Below are positions 22,151 through 33,106 of a stretch of DNA of 64,000 nucleotides, in pieces. Source of the DNA: Paramecium sonneborni (taxonomy: Eukaryota; Ciliophora; Oligohymenophorea; Peniculida; Parameciidae). A program made the position numbers and the translations under genes. Each line of letters starts with the position of its first letter. Within the stretch, counting starts at the first letter, position 1. The notes under the pieces were generated by a model. That model saw nothing but the letters and a program-made list of their open reading frames with translations, made no database searches and had not been told where the DNA came from. The DNA lies in the NCBI GenBank assembly GCA_905182985.1, contig CAJJDN010000085.1:131296-195295 (forward strand), given 5' to 3'.

Positions 22151-23290
22151 AAAAAAAATTGATAAATTAATTTAATATTATATGTAATTTTGAAAATACT
22201 CTACTATAATTTATATAACATTAACATCACATATATTAAGTGATTAATTTATATATTAATGAAATGGATTTTAATAATATATTAATAATATCAATAATTA
22301 AAAGAAAGAATATTTAATTTAGGATTTTATTGATCTTTAACGAAAAGATGTTAAATTTATTTGATGCAGAATTATATGCTAATTCAAATAATAATGTTAA
22401 AATATCTATAAATACTAATAATATCAAAAGAATTATGATTATTAAATAAGAGTTTTTGATATAAATAATTTAAAAAAAATAATATGATTCAAAGACTAAA
22501 CTTATGTATAAGAAGTATTAATAAAAAAGATTGCAATGTTCTAAATGAAAAAATGAATAAATTTACAAATTAAAGATTGACAAATTTAGTATTTAGAGTT
22601 AAAAACAATAATCAGAGGTAAGTATTTTAAAAAACTTCTCAAAAAAAATTAGCAATCACAGAAAAATTAAACAGAAACAATAGCACCTGAAAAATAAGAT
22701 AGAATAGTAAAATAGTGTACACTATTTTAAATATCTTAGAATTTATTTTAAGCTTGAATTAATAATTAATCAAATAAATGTAAAAATTAAACACCATTAT
22801 TTAAGAATGCATATAAATATTGATTTAATAAAAATTCTAGTAAAAAAATTAATTTAAAAGATAGACAAAATTATTCTATGAGAAAGAAGAATTTATTCAA
22901 TTTTATATTTTAATAAGTTTAAGTATAAGTATCGTATTTATAATCACTTTAAATTGATGTGAGGATTTATCAGAGCTAAGAAACTAATTTTTTAAACTGA
23001 AGTTCTTTTTAGTTATCTTAAATGAAATCTGTTTTATTGTAATAATGTTGTGAAAAATTTTGAATCATCATTCTATTTTACCGAATACTTTTTGATATTT
23101 ATCGAAATTTTTAATTATCCTTTAAATATTCTTAGATTCTAGAAATATTCTTAGATTCTATATGAAAGTTTATTAAAATGTGTTTCATTTAAATAAAAAT
23201 TTAATTAATTAGAACAAATACTTTGAAAAAGTTAGATAAAAAAATAAAGTTAAGTAATTTTTGAATAATAATTTAAAATTTCCAAAAAGA
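22151..23290. other. AT-rich spacer with possible degenerate coding remnant
   Basis: No supported gene. On the plus strand between about 22.26 and 22.75 kb, coding-like phrases occur in shifting frames (for instance YVQEVLIKKIAMFQMKK near 22.5 kb followed by TGA codons), compatible with an old gene relic. At about 23.12-23.16 kb a 19-bp unit containing 'attcttagattcta' is repeated twice in tandem. The rest looks like ordinary AT-rich spacer. Confidence 0.3.
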
Positions 23291-24602
23291 TCAAACAAGA
23301 GATTGAATATATTCATCATTTTCATCCTGCTCCCATAACTATTATTAAATTTTCCAAATTTAGAGTATGTTTTTCTCTTATTCTACACTTGCTAATAAAT
23401 GTTTATGATTGAGATTCCATGATAAATCATTAACTTTAGATCTATGTCCTCCATGATAAAACTAATATAAAAATAGTATAATTACCAATAATTCTGATGG
23501 TCCATCTTTTTCATCTTCAGCTTTAATTTCATTTCCAATTTTAAAATAATCCCATACAACAATTTTGGTATCAACAGATCCAGATGCAAGTAGATTTCTT
23601 TAATGAGGCGACCATTAGAGACTATAAATAGCATCTTCATGATTTGAGAAGGTATGTATATCCTCTTCTGGTTTATTCATATCAAACATTTTAACCAAAG
23701 CATCATTAGATCCAGTTGCAAATAAATTAGATTAAAAATTATTAAATTATGCACAATTAACTTCTTATGAGTGAGCTTCTTATTATATAGTGACACCTTA
23801 ATTAGTTCGAACATCAGCACTAAAAAATAAGATAATTAATTTACATAGCAAATGTCTTATCATCAGAACATGAAAGAAATATATTTGGATTTTGTGGATG
23901 CCAACAAACATCTTCTACTTCAGCTGAATGAAAATTGTAAGAATTTATTAATTAAGCTGTATTTGTATCCCAAAAATATATTTTATGATCATAACTAGCT
24001 GATAATAATTATCCACTATTTGTGAGATTCCAAGACAATCCATAACCTTCTTTATTTTATCCAATTAAAGCTTAAACTTTCGATTATTTGCTTAAATCAT
24101 ATAAACCTATTAAGGATAGATTAGATAGATACCAACTTCCCCATCACCTGCTTAAGCTGCTAAAATTAATTAATTATTTGGTTATTATCTAACTCGGTTA
24201 ATTTCAACTTCCACTTAAATTTGTAATTCTTCTTAGACTTTACCCACCGCTTAAGTTTTCCCTCAACATATTAATGTATAAGTACAAATATTGTTAAGCA
24301 AAGTATTATCAATCTTATCATCAATTTACTTTGGAATAGCAACTTTTAGCAATTTTATATAATCCTATTCTTGATTATTAGTCTGCGTGGCCACAATCAA
24401 TCTGTGTACTTCATTTTCATTTTGATCACTATGATAATAATGGAAAAAACATCTCAAGTTCGTTCAACCAACAAACTGTTAAAGATGGCCATTTGTTTTA
24501 ATGATTGATGCAAATTTCATACATAAATGGAATATTCTATTTCCAATTTCTATATTACTCTTCATAATTTTTCTCTTCTTGAATTTCATTTTCTCCACTC
24601 AT
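23291..24602 (-). CDS. RBBP4/MSI1-type WD40 histone-binding protein (copy A)
   Basis: A 396-residue beta-propeller of the RBBP4/RbAp48/MSI1 family, shared subunit of CAF-1, PRC2, NuRD and HAT1 complexes, nuclear. It starts with the diagnostic N-terminal helix and strand (YRNWKQNIPFMYEICINH, then WPSLTVCWL), then EGYGLSWNL, LLSASYDHKIYFWDT, EVEDVCWHPQNPNIF, DDKTFAIADVRT, FATGSNDALVKMFDM, LQWSPHQRNLLASGS and FYHGGHRSKVNDLSWN. Five introns, 24429-24450, 24262-24285 (ends GAG), 24107-24132, 23820-23844 and 23462-23485, restore the repeats. The usual linker between blades 1 and 2 is diverged. Divergent from transaldolase with 84 bp between starts. A better-conserved paralogue is at 40.4-41.7 kb. 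Confidence 0.88.
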
Positions 24603-24686
24603 TTTTAGGCGCTATTTTATTAAATATAATTTAGTATAAATTCCACTAAAAATACTTAAAATGTTTTAAAGTATTATTATTTAATT

Positions 24687-25951
24687 ATGAATGCTGCTGA
24701 AGTACAACATGATGGTTCCTCACCATCTAAGAAAGTTAAATCAAATCCAAATGCTTTAAATTCTCTTAAAGATGTATTTTTCATTCTTATTCATCCTAGC
24801 ATACTGTGGTAGTAGCTGATACAGGCAAGATCAATGATATCTAAAAATTCTAACCTCAAGATGCCACTACAAATCCAAGTCTAATCCTTGAAGCTGCTAA
24901 ATTACCAGAATATCAAGCCTTGATTGATGATGCAATACAAAAAGGAATTAAAGCTTATCAACTCTCTAAACAACCAGTGTATGTTACTTATTAACCTATA
25001 GTTAAAAATAACCAAAAAGAACAAATTCCAGAAAAAAGAAAGACGAACCTGAAACTAAAGAAATTGTTGAACCAGAATTACCATAATTCAATTTTAATAC
25101 ATTAAATCCAGAAGAACAAAAAATTGTTATTGGATTAATAACAGATCAATTAAGTGTCAATTTTGGATTAGAAATCCTTAAATTAGTTCCAGGTTATGTT
25201 TCTACTGAAGTTGATGCTCGTTTGAGTTATGATAAATAAGCAACCATTGATAAAGCTAAAAGAATTATTTCCCTATATGACTCAGCTGGTATTACTAAGG
25301 AAAGAATTCTTATTAAAATTGCTAGTACATGGGAAGGAATTCAAGCTGCTAAGGCTTTAAAAAAAGAAGGCATATTATGCAATATGACTCTCATTTTTAA
25401 TTATTATCAAGCTTTGGCTTGTGCTTAAGCTGGAGTCAGATTGATTTCTCCATTTGTTGGTAGAATTTTAGATTGGTTTACCAAAAATAAAAGTGGAGAA
25501 GATTATTCTAAATAAAATCATCCTGGAGTTAAATTAGTCACTAGTATTTGGAATAGCTTTAAAAAATTCAAATATGATACAATTGTTATGGTAATCTATT
25601 ATTTAATATATACTTTAGGCAGCATCTCTCCGTTTAGTAGATGAAGCTACTGAATTATGTGGTTGTGATAGAATGACAATTCCTATTAAATTACTCAATG
25701 ATTTATAAGGATTAGAAGGTACAGTTTTGGAACCTAAATTAAAAGTTGAAAATTTGGATAAGTTAAATATCGAAAAAGTCATTGTTGATGAAAAAACTTA
25801 CAGATGGGAAATGAACTGTAATTTTTTATTATAATCAATAGAGGATGCTATGGGTACTGAAAAATTAAATGAAGGAATTAGAAAATTTGCTTAAGATCTA
25901 GAAACCTTAGAAAATGTAATCAAATAAAAATTAACATAAAATAACTAATGA
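24687..25951 (+). CDS. Transaldolase
   Basis: Enzyme of the non-oxidative pentose phosphate pathway transferring a dihydroxyacetone unit between sugar phosphates; cytosolic. The 395-residue product contains [41 protein letters not shown] (conserved), [15 protein letters not shown] with the Schiff-base Lys, [31 protein letters not shown] and TIVMAASLR. It is longer than standard enzymes (about 330) because of a 30-residue N-terminal extension and a charged insertion before LNPEEQKIV. Introns: 24774-24799, 24979-25001 and 25591-25618, all GT...TAG. It ends at TGA 25949-25951. All catalytic segments are intact. Confidence 0.95.
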
Positions 25952-27131
25952 AAAAGTTAACACATTAATATATATTAAAAACATATTAGTATCAATTATT
26001 GAAGTATAATTTGATTTTATAGAAATCTTTTGCATAGATATACTTTTTAAAGATGAATATCTATTTTCTCTAAGTATGCTTTTAACACTCCTTAATATAT
26101 TGTAACTTTCATTATTAATGTTTTCATCTAATAAATATCAATCCCTAAACATCTTTTCAAATGCATCTTATTATTATTTCTTATTAATTCAATTTTTAAG
26201 ACTACCAATATTTGCAATAATACTTGCTATTTCTTCCATGCCTTATTTTATCTTTATTAAAGCACTTTTTCTTATCATATCCCTTTACGGGGATATTTAT
26301 AGATTTTTTAAAGGTTTTTGAGTTTTAGAAATTTAAAATTTTTAAGAAACTGTATCACAATCTACTTTTTTTTTAGTAGAATAAAGAGGTTTATCTTGGC
26401 AAGTAAGGAACAGCTATTTATTTAATTCAGTTTGCAGGGGGGAATTTTAAAAAGAAAATTAATTTTCTAATTCTTAATAAGTTTCCTCATTATTTTTCTT
26501 AACTTTCATTGTATTATTTTTAAAACAACTATTCTTAATTTAAAACTATATAATTAATCTTTGACACAATACTTTTCGAATTCTAATTACAATTATTTTA
26601 GTTCTTCTTATTCTTTTAAGAGGTTATTCATAAAAATTATAAAACATTCTTTTGCTTTATTATGTATTTTACTTTCAATTCTTAGTCATAAGTAACCTAC
26701 TTTTTTTATCTGCTGGAACGACAAAATCTTCTATTAATTCTACCTTCATTAATTATTATGATGAACAATATAGATCATTTTAGAATCAACATGTGAAAAT
26801 GATTTCTTTTTTTTACCTTTATATTTGTTCACAGCATTAAAATTAAATTCTTTTTCTGTTACTTTTTATTTACAATTATTTTTGCATGTACCTATTAATT
26901 ATAATAATTATTGAATTCAGTTTTATTAATATTAAAAATCCTCTTTAAATTATTTAAAGTTCTTTTCTGATATTTTAAACTTAAATTTTTAAGTTTTTAT
27001 GCATCAATTATGGTTCCAAATTCACACTAAATTAGTCTCTCATTCTTTAGAATTATTATTCATAATATTGTTGCAACATTCAGAAGTAAATTGCCTGTAG
27101 TCCCAATTAAAAATCTAAAAATTAAATATAA
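25952..27131. other. 1.2-kb spacer with coding-like fragments on the minus strand
   Basis: No gene model holds. On the minus strand around 26.7-27.0 kb an open stretch contains a Cys pair (GTCKNNCKQK) and KYKGKKKKSFSHVDSK, and next to it, in another frame, ELIEDFVVPADKK; TGA codons separate them. A second fragment near 26.2 kb also has paired Cys (KYYCKYW). These may be remains of a lost gene. The opposite-strand ORF at 26118-26321 looks like a shadow. Nothing recognisable as a transposon. Confidence 0.3.
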
Positions 27132-27527
27132 ATGAATAAATCAAGTCTAGGTCCAAAATTACAACATCAAATTAAAATAAACGTTGGTCATAGTGATGAA
27201 CTTATACCTGAAGAGCCGTTAATGCAATTTAATAAACAACAACTTTAATAATGCAAAAAACCCAGATTTGACACTAAGGGAAGATAGATTATTAAGGGTA
27301 AAAATTACTCAATTGAATTTCACGATTGTGTTACTGTTTGTGTTTATAATCCTTGTGATGAAGTATTGTAAATAAAAGAAACCCTTTCTTAACTATCAAA
27401 CGTTGAATTGACAAAAGTAAGCTTTTAAAATCCTCAAAGTTTCAACAAATAAACACAATATAATGGAATTCCTTCTAAATCGATACTAAAAAAAATTAGC
27501 CAATTAAATGCAATATAATTAAAATGA
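27132..27527 (+). CDS. Small protein with PP1-docking-like motifs
   Basis: A 131-residue intronless ORF starting MNKSSLGPKLQHQIKINVG. It has a central Cys-containing segment (EFHDCVTVCVYNPCDEV). At residues about 95-98 lies KVSF, fitting the RVxF docking consensus for protein phosphatase 1, and at about 117 SILKK, a SILK-type motif; the order is reversed relative to most known regulators. No transmembrane segment or signal peptide. The family is not recognised; a phosphatase-regulator role is an inference from motifs that also occur by chance. Codon use and Q encoded by TAA/TAG are like those of the neighbours. Confidence 0.6.
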
Positions 27528-28404
27528 AGATTCTAAATTGTGAATTTAGTGCAATTTTGATGCTTTTGTGTTTATTTTATGAATACTAATATACCAAGAA
27601 ATATTTACTATCAAAATATATTATAATGAATTAAAGAAAATCAAAACATATTTTCTTTTTCGAACTATTCTAAACAAATTACTTTTTTGTTACAAATTTT
27701 TTCAGATTTTAAAATAGATATTATTATTTTTTTTTTTTATTTATTTTCTAAAGCTAATCTCCACCATGATTTTAGGACAAAATTGAAATAGACCGAATTT
27801 ATTATGCAAAATTCATTAATGATAAAGTCATATATGTTCATTCCTAACTAACATTTCCTCTATAATAAAAGTATATTGAAAATCAAAAAAATAATAAACC
27901 TTTGTCATTAGTGAAATTATGGTTTAGTAATATTGTATAAAAAATGTTCTTTATAATTCATATAAACTATTGTCAATAGTTTTTGTTTTTGTGTTATTTA
28001 TAAGAAAAGCTTAAAGATGTACTTAAGATGCTTTATTTAAAATACATGGATTATAATTTATTTAATTACTATTAGGATTTTTTTATTCAAATCATTTTTT
28101 TAATTATTTAGATCAATATAATTCTTGCAATAATGTAAAATGCAATCATAATTATGAAAATTTTTTATTTTAAAGTTGTTAAATTAATTAGGTTTGATCT
28201 ACTATATCTAGATATATAAAGATAATGAATATAGCAGCATTAAAAAAGTAAAAAAGAAATTTATTAATTTTAAAATAAAGATTAATTAACTAAGTAAGAT
28301 AAATTTACAGTGAGGTTCTTAATTTCTACTTCTAAAACATTGATCTAAGTTAGAAAGATTAATGATATTAAATTTATTTATTAACAACTAATTTTATTTG
28401 TTTA
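27528..28404. other. Intergenic, AT-rich, no gene seen
   Basis: Runs of T and A dominate (for example a T tract at about 27.73 kb). Short ORFs in all frames are below what chance gives when only TGA stops. No repeat, RNA gene or conserved motif was noticed. Confidence 0.5.
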
Positions 28405-29378
28405 ATGATTGAAGAGGAGATCTCAGGATGGCTGGATGATGCCGATTAATACGATAGAGCAAAGTATAATAGAAATAAGGAGGAGAAAATAATTAAACTT
28501 CCTTTACATTAAAATCTACGTAGTTATAGTTTATGCTAAAAAAAAGAGGATTCAGATAAAATGCTTATTACAAAATCAAGTCTTTATTGAAATGTATTTT
28601 AGATCTCTTTTCTGACAAAGAGAACTCATCCCAATATGTAAAAAGCAAGATGTAGAAAAAATAAAATAGTACAATAGAAGAGCTGAAAAAAGTGATGGAG
28701 TTTCTATCAATAAATGAACAATATAAATATGAAACTCATAGAGCATTTGATCCAAATGATGATAGATTCTTGAAACAGTAGCAGCAGTTAATAGAAAAAT
28801 AAAAGCAATAATAAGAGCTGAAAAAAAATAAGTTTAAACTTTAACTAGATATCAAAGATAATTATTAATCTATACCAAAATAAAGAAGGCAATTGTTACC
28901 ATTAAATGATTTCTAATAATTATAAAAAATTAACAGTGAGAGATCATAAAATAATTAAATTCAATAAAGTGGAATCTAAGAATCCAAAAGTTAAACTCAA
29001 ACTAAGTTTAAATTTCCAAAATTCATCATCTAATAATAAAGATAGAAGAAACGACATTATAAAACAGATGATTTTGTTGGCAATAAAGATGATAAGGAAT
29101 AACAAGCCAAACATTTCATCCAAATAAATAGAATTTTCAGCAATAATAATTTAACGGATACAAAGCAAAGTATATATACTCCTAAAACTGTGACATAAAA
29201 TAAACATTAGCTTCAATTATAATAAACCATAAACAATATCAATTAAGCTAAAGATAGCTCATATACATATGATCTATTTTATAGAAAAACACCCTCAAGT
29301 ACAATTTAGGAAAATAAGGAAAAGTAAAAATAACTTAAATTGTTAGAGATAGCTCTAAAATGTAAGAATATTAAATGA
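28405..29378 (+). CDS. Gln/Lys-rich protein of unknown function
   Basis: A 316-residue charged, Q-rich protein starting MIEEEISGWLDDADQYD. A helical stretch (STIEELKKVMEFLSINEQ) is followed by a poly-Q/K segment and a disordered C-terminus ending ALKCKNIK. One 23-nt intron at about 28580-28602 (GTCTTT...TTTTAG) removes the early TGA at 28587-28589. Family unknown. From base 28643 the gene lies in a block repeated after the N at 29689; the complete version is this one, and 29690-30425 is a truncated second copy. Confidence 0.6.
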
Positions 29379-29688
29379 GATATTGTATATACACTACTAT
29401 TATTATGAGAAATTATTTTTTTATTTTACATCTATTAATTCCATTTTTTATATATTTTTCCATTAATATCATCATTTATTTAGATACTTAAGCCGATCTT
29501 CACAAACATTAATATAGAATTTATTCAAACATTAAAACTCTAAGGATATCAATAAATCTATTATTTAATTAATTTCTTTGAAGTGATACTTCAAATTTAT
29601 TTAATTTTTGTTTTGATCGATATTACTAATATTTATATATAAATTATTGTTATGATTGAAGAAAGAGATATAGCTTGTTAGACTACTC
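28643..29688. repeat. Duplicated block 1, copy 1 (assembly overlap)
   Basis: These 1046 bases recur, identical wherever compared, at 29690-30735 (offset 1047), separated by a single N at 29689. Copy 1 enters from unique sequence on the left; copy 2 exits into unique sequence on the right. This is what an unmerged overlap between two contigs looks like. It includes most of the Q-rich gene and the first 37 bases of the next gene (29652-29688), which is cut off by the N. Confidence 0.9.
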
Positions 29689-29689
29689 N

Positions 29690-30735
29690 AAGCAAGATGT
29701 AGAAAAAATAAAATAGTACAATAGAAGAGCTGAAAAAAGTGATGGAGTTTCTATCAATAAATGAACAATATAAATATGAAACTCATAGAGCATTTGATCC
29801 AAATGATGATAGATTCTTGAAACAGTAGCAGCAGTTAATAGAAAAATAAAAGCAATAATAAGAGCTGAAAAAAAATAAGTTTAAACTTTAACTAGATATC
29901 AAAGATAATTATTAATCTATACCAAAATAAAGAAGGCAATTGTTACCATTAAATGATTTCTAATAATTATAAAAAATTAACAGTGAGAGATCATAAAATA
30001 ATTAAATTCAATAAAGTGGAATCTAAGAATCCAAAAGTTAAACTCAAACTAAGTTTAAATTTCCAAAATTCATCATCTAATAATAAAGATAGAAGAAACG
30101 ACATTATAAAACAGATGATTTTGTTGGCAATAAAGATGATAAGGAATAACAAGCCAAACATTTCATCCAAATAAATAGAATTTTCAGCAATAATAATTTA
30201 ACGGATACAAAGCAAAGTATATATACTCCTAAAACTGTGACATAAAATAAACATTAGCTTCAATTATAATAAACCATAAACAATATCAATTAAGCTAAAG
30301 ATAGCTCATATACATATGATCTATTTTATAGAAAAACACCCTCAAGTACAATTTAGGAAAATAAGGAAAAGTAAAAATAACTTAAATTGTTAGAGATAGC
30401 TCTAAAATGTAAGAATATTAAATGAGATATTGTATATACACTACTATTATTATGAGAAATTATTTTTTTATTTTACATCTATTAATTCCATTTTTTATAT
30501 ATTTTTCCATTAATATCATCATTTATTTAGATACTTAAGCCGATCTTCACAAACATTAATATAGAATTTATTCAAACATTAAAACTCTAAGGATATCAAT
30601 AAATCTATTATTTAATTAATTTCTTTGAAGTGATACTTCAAATTTATTTAATTTTTGTTTTGATCGATATTACTAATATTTATATATAAATTATTGTTAT
30701 GATTGAAGAAAGAGATATAGCTTGTTAGACTACTC
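29690..30735. repeat. Duplicated block 1, copy 2 (assembly overlap)
   Basis: Second copy of block 28643-29688. It contains a 5'-truncated duplicate of the Q-rich gene (29690-30425) and the true start of the coiled-coil gene at 30699. Probably not a separate locus: removing one copy and the N gives a continuous sequence with about 273 bp between the two genes. Confidence 0.9.
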
Positions 30736-31737
30736 TTGAATATAACGAAGGTAAATTATATTAAATAGCAAAGTCAATGATAATTTTGCTGATCCTTTAT
30801 AATAATAAATACAATCTCCTATCAAATAAATTTAAGTTAGATAAAGAAGCTAAACAACTTAATAAAATTCTAAATAACTTGTAATTCTATAGACAAGAAC
30901 TCCTAAAAAATAATCAATGGCCCATATTGCTGATTTAAAATAGTAAATTTTAAGTATTGCTTAAAAATTTGATGAAATAATTAATAAGGAGTAAGCATAA
31001 AAAAAATAAATTCCAATAAAATCATAAGAAATTCAAGATTATGAGAACATAATTAAAGATCAGATGATTGAAATAAAATCACTCTAAAATTAAATAGAAA
31101 CAAATTAGAGAAGATTACAACTAAGTTTGGAAGATAAAGAAATAACAAAACTTGAAGATAAGTTAAAGTATTTATAGGAGTTAGAAAAACTCTTAAAAGA
31201 TGAAAATAATTCAATAAAAAAAATTCATAATTAACAGCAATAAGCTTTAAATTAATTAGGAATAAATGAATAAGATGAAAAAATAGTAATAATAACTATT
31301 ATTTTTAGAGGCTTGAGAAATTGACCATTTTAAAACAAGAAAAATAAAAAAGTAAACAATTGTAAGAATTATTGAGATAATTAGAAAATTAATCAAAATA
31401 GAATCATAATAATTGTTATAAATAAGTAGAGAAGTTAAGATGGATTGATAATAGAGTGTTAGAATACAATAAGAAGAAAAAGAAAAAACTTATTAGCAAA
31501 GATGATGTTTAAATATTAGAAAGTCAACTGTAAGAATTAATTTAAGAAGTTGAATAAAAAAATTAAACAAATTAATCAAAATTAAAAGAATTAGAGAGGG
31601 AAAGAAAATAATTAACAATTGATGTTGAAATTAGGGAAAGACAATTAAAAGAGAAAGATAAAGAGTTAAAATTAACAATTATGAAATTCAATGAGAATAA
31701 AAGATTTGTAATTAGAAACGAAATAATAAAACAATGA
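30699..31737 (+). CDS. Coiled-coil protein
   Basis: A 330-residue protein (start MIEERDIACQTTLEYN). After a Q-rich, basic N-terminal third (KKQSMAHIADLKQQ) nearly all the rest is heptad-patterned coiled coil with K, E, Q and L, ending ...RNEIIKQ. Introns: 30751-30773 (23 nt, ends AAG) and 31286-31308 (23 nt, TAG). No known family; a cytoskeletal or basal-body role is common for such proteins in ciliates but is only a guess. A 37-bp fragment of its 5' end is repeated at 29652-29688 because of the assembly overlap. Convergent with the kinase, 8 bp apart. Confidence 0.7.
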
Positions 31738-31745
31738 TAAAATAT

Positions 31746-32937
31746 TCACTATAACCATTAACTTTATTAAACCTCTTGTATTGACAATCTTTCTTTTGGA
31801 TCTACTCTGAGCATACCAGAAATTAATTATTTAACTAATGGCGAAATAAATGATGGATATTCAATTTTTCCTAAACAAATTTTCTTATTTAAATCTTTCT
31901 CAGAATTTCCTCTAAAAGGAAATACTCCTGTTACTATTTTAAAAAGGATAACTCCACAAGCCCAAATATCTACAGATTGATCATAAGTTCCTTTTTTTAC
32001 CAATTCTGGGGCCATATATTAAGGAGTACCACATGAACAGGTCTATTTTCCTTGTATTTTAATAGAATATCCAAAATCAATAAGTTTAATTTTTCTAGTA
32101 TTATAATCTATTAAAAGATTTTCAAATTTGAGATCTCTATGACAAATATCTTGTTAATGCATATAATAAACAGCATCTGAAATTTGTCGAAATAAAATTT
32201 TAGCTTCATCTTCATTTATTCTTTTAAATGGCCTTCCTTTCATAAAAATCTCTAAATTAGTTGGTGATGAATATTCCATGACTAAATAAATAGATTTATC
32301 ATTTTCAAACATATGGTATAAATTAATTATATTTGGATGCTTAAGTTGATTTAAGATATCAATTTCTCTCTCCAAGTTTTTTAAATGCATATTATTCATT
32401 TTTTTTTTATCATAAATTTTAATAGCAACATCAATCTCTAATTCTTTATGTCTAGCCATTTTAACTTCAGCAGTTGCTCCAATACCAAGTGTTTTTATAA
32501 AAGTATAACTATTGAATTATTAATATTCTAAAGGAATTTCAACAATTTCAGAATATTATTTTCTTATGTTTTCATTTTATGGATTCTCTTCAAAAATAGG
32601 TTATTATGCATAATTAGTTTTAAGAATATTTCTCAAATTGCTACCTAGATTTTTTGATATAGGAAGTGTCTTTTTTTTTAATTAAGGTTGATTATTTTCT
32701 TGTTTTGGTGAATATTATTTTTTTATCTGTTGAGTCTTTGGAGGTGAACGATTAAGAGGAATTCTATTATGATGAGATAATGATCGTCTTTAAGTATCTT
32801 CTCTATTTTTAAGATATTTTTTCTTTAAATCAAACAATTTGGAATGCTAATTAAACTAGGATGCTTAAGAGGATATCTATTAATGAGTCTTATGATAATC
32901 TAAAAATGAATAAATATGTACTTAAAGACAAATACAT
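31746..32937 (-). CDS. CAMK/SNF1-like Ser/Thr protein kinase
   Basis: A 389-residue kinase. About 130 basic, disordered N-terminal residues precede the catalytic domain: LGIGATAEVKMA (P-loop), VAIKIYDKKK (ATP Lys), EREIDILNQLKHPNIINLY, LVMEYSS, ICHRDLKFENLL, LIDFGYSIK, CGTPQYMAPELV, VDIWACGVILF and MLRVDPKERLS. All catalytic residues are present. The 'FR-IS-A--Y-H' helix and the SIQEVQQSQW ending resemble AMPK/CAMK-group kinases. One 22-nt intron at 32900-32921 joins a short first exon (MYLSLN). No regulatory domain follows the kinase domain, so control must come from the N-terminus or partners. Substrate unknown. Confidence 0.87.
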
Positions 32938-33106
32938 GGCTGGTTCATGTGGTTATTCAAATTCTTGATGATACATTTATTCAGGATTAGATTGGAATGT
33001 AACTTACTATTGTTATTCAAGTCTTAACATTAATTTAACTATAATAATAAATTCAGTTAATTATAATGGTTCTTATTATATATATACTATTATTATATAT
33101 ATAATC

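Noticed and set aside
26118..26321. 67-aa hydrophobic plus-strand ORF
   Set aside because: No support beyond being open; likely a shadow or chance ORF in an AT-rich spacer with TGA as the only stop.
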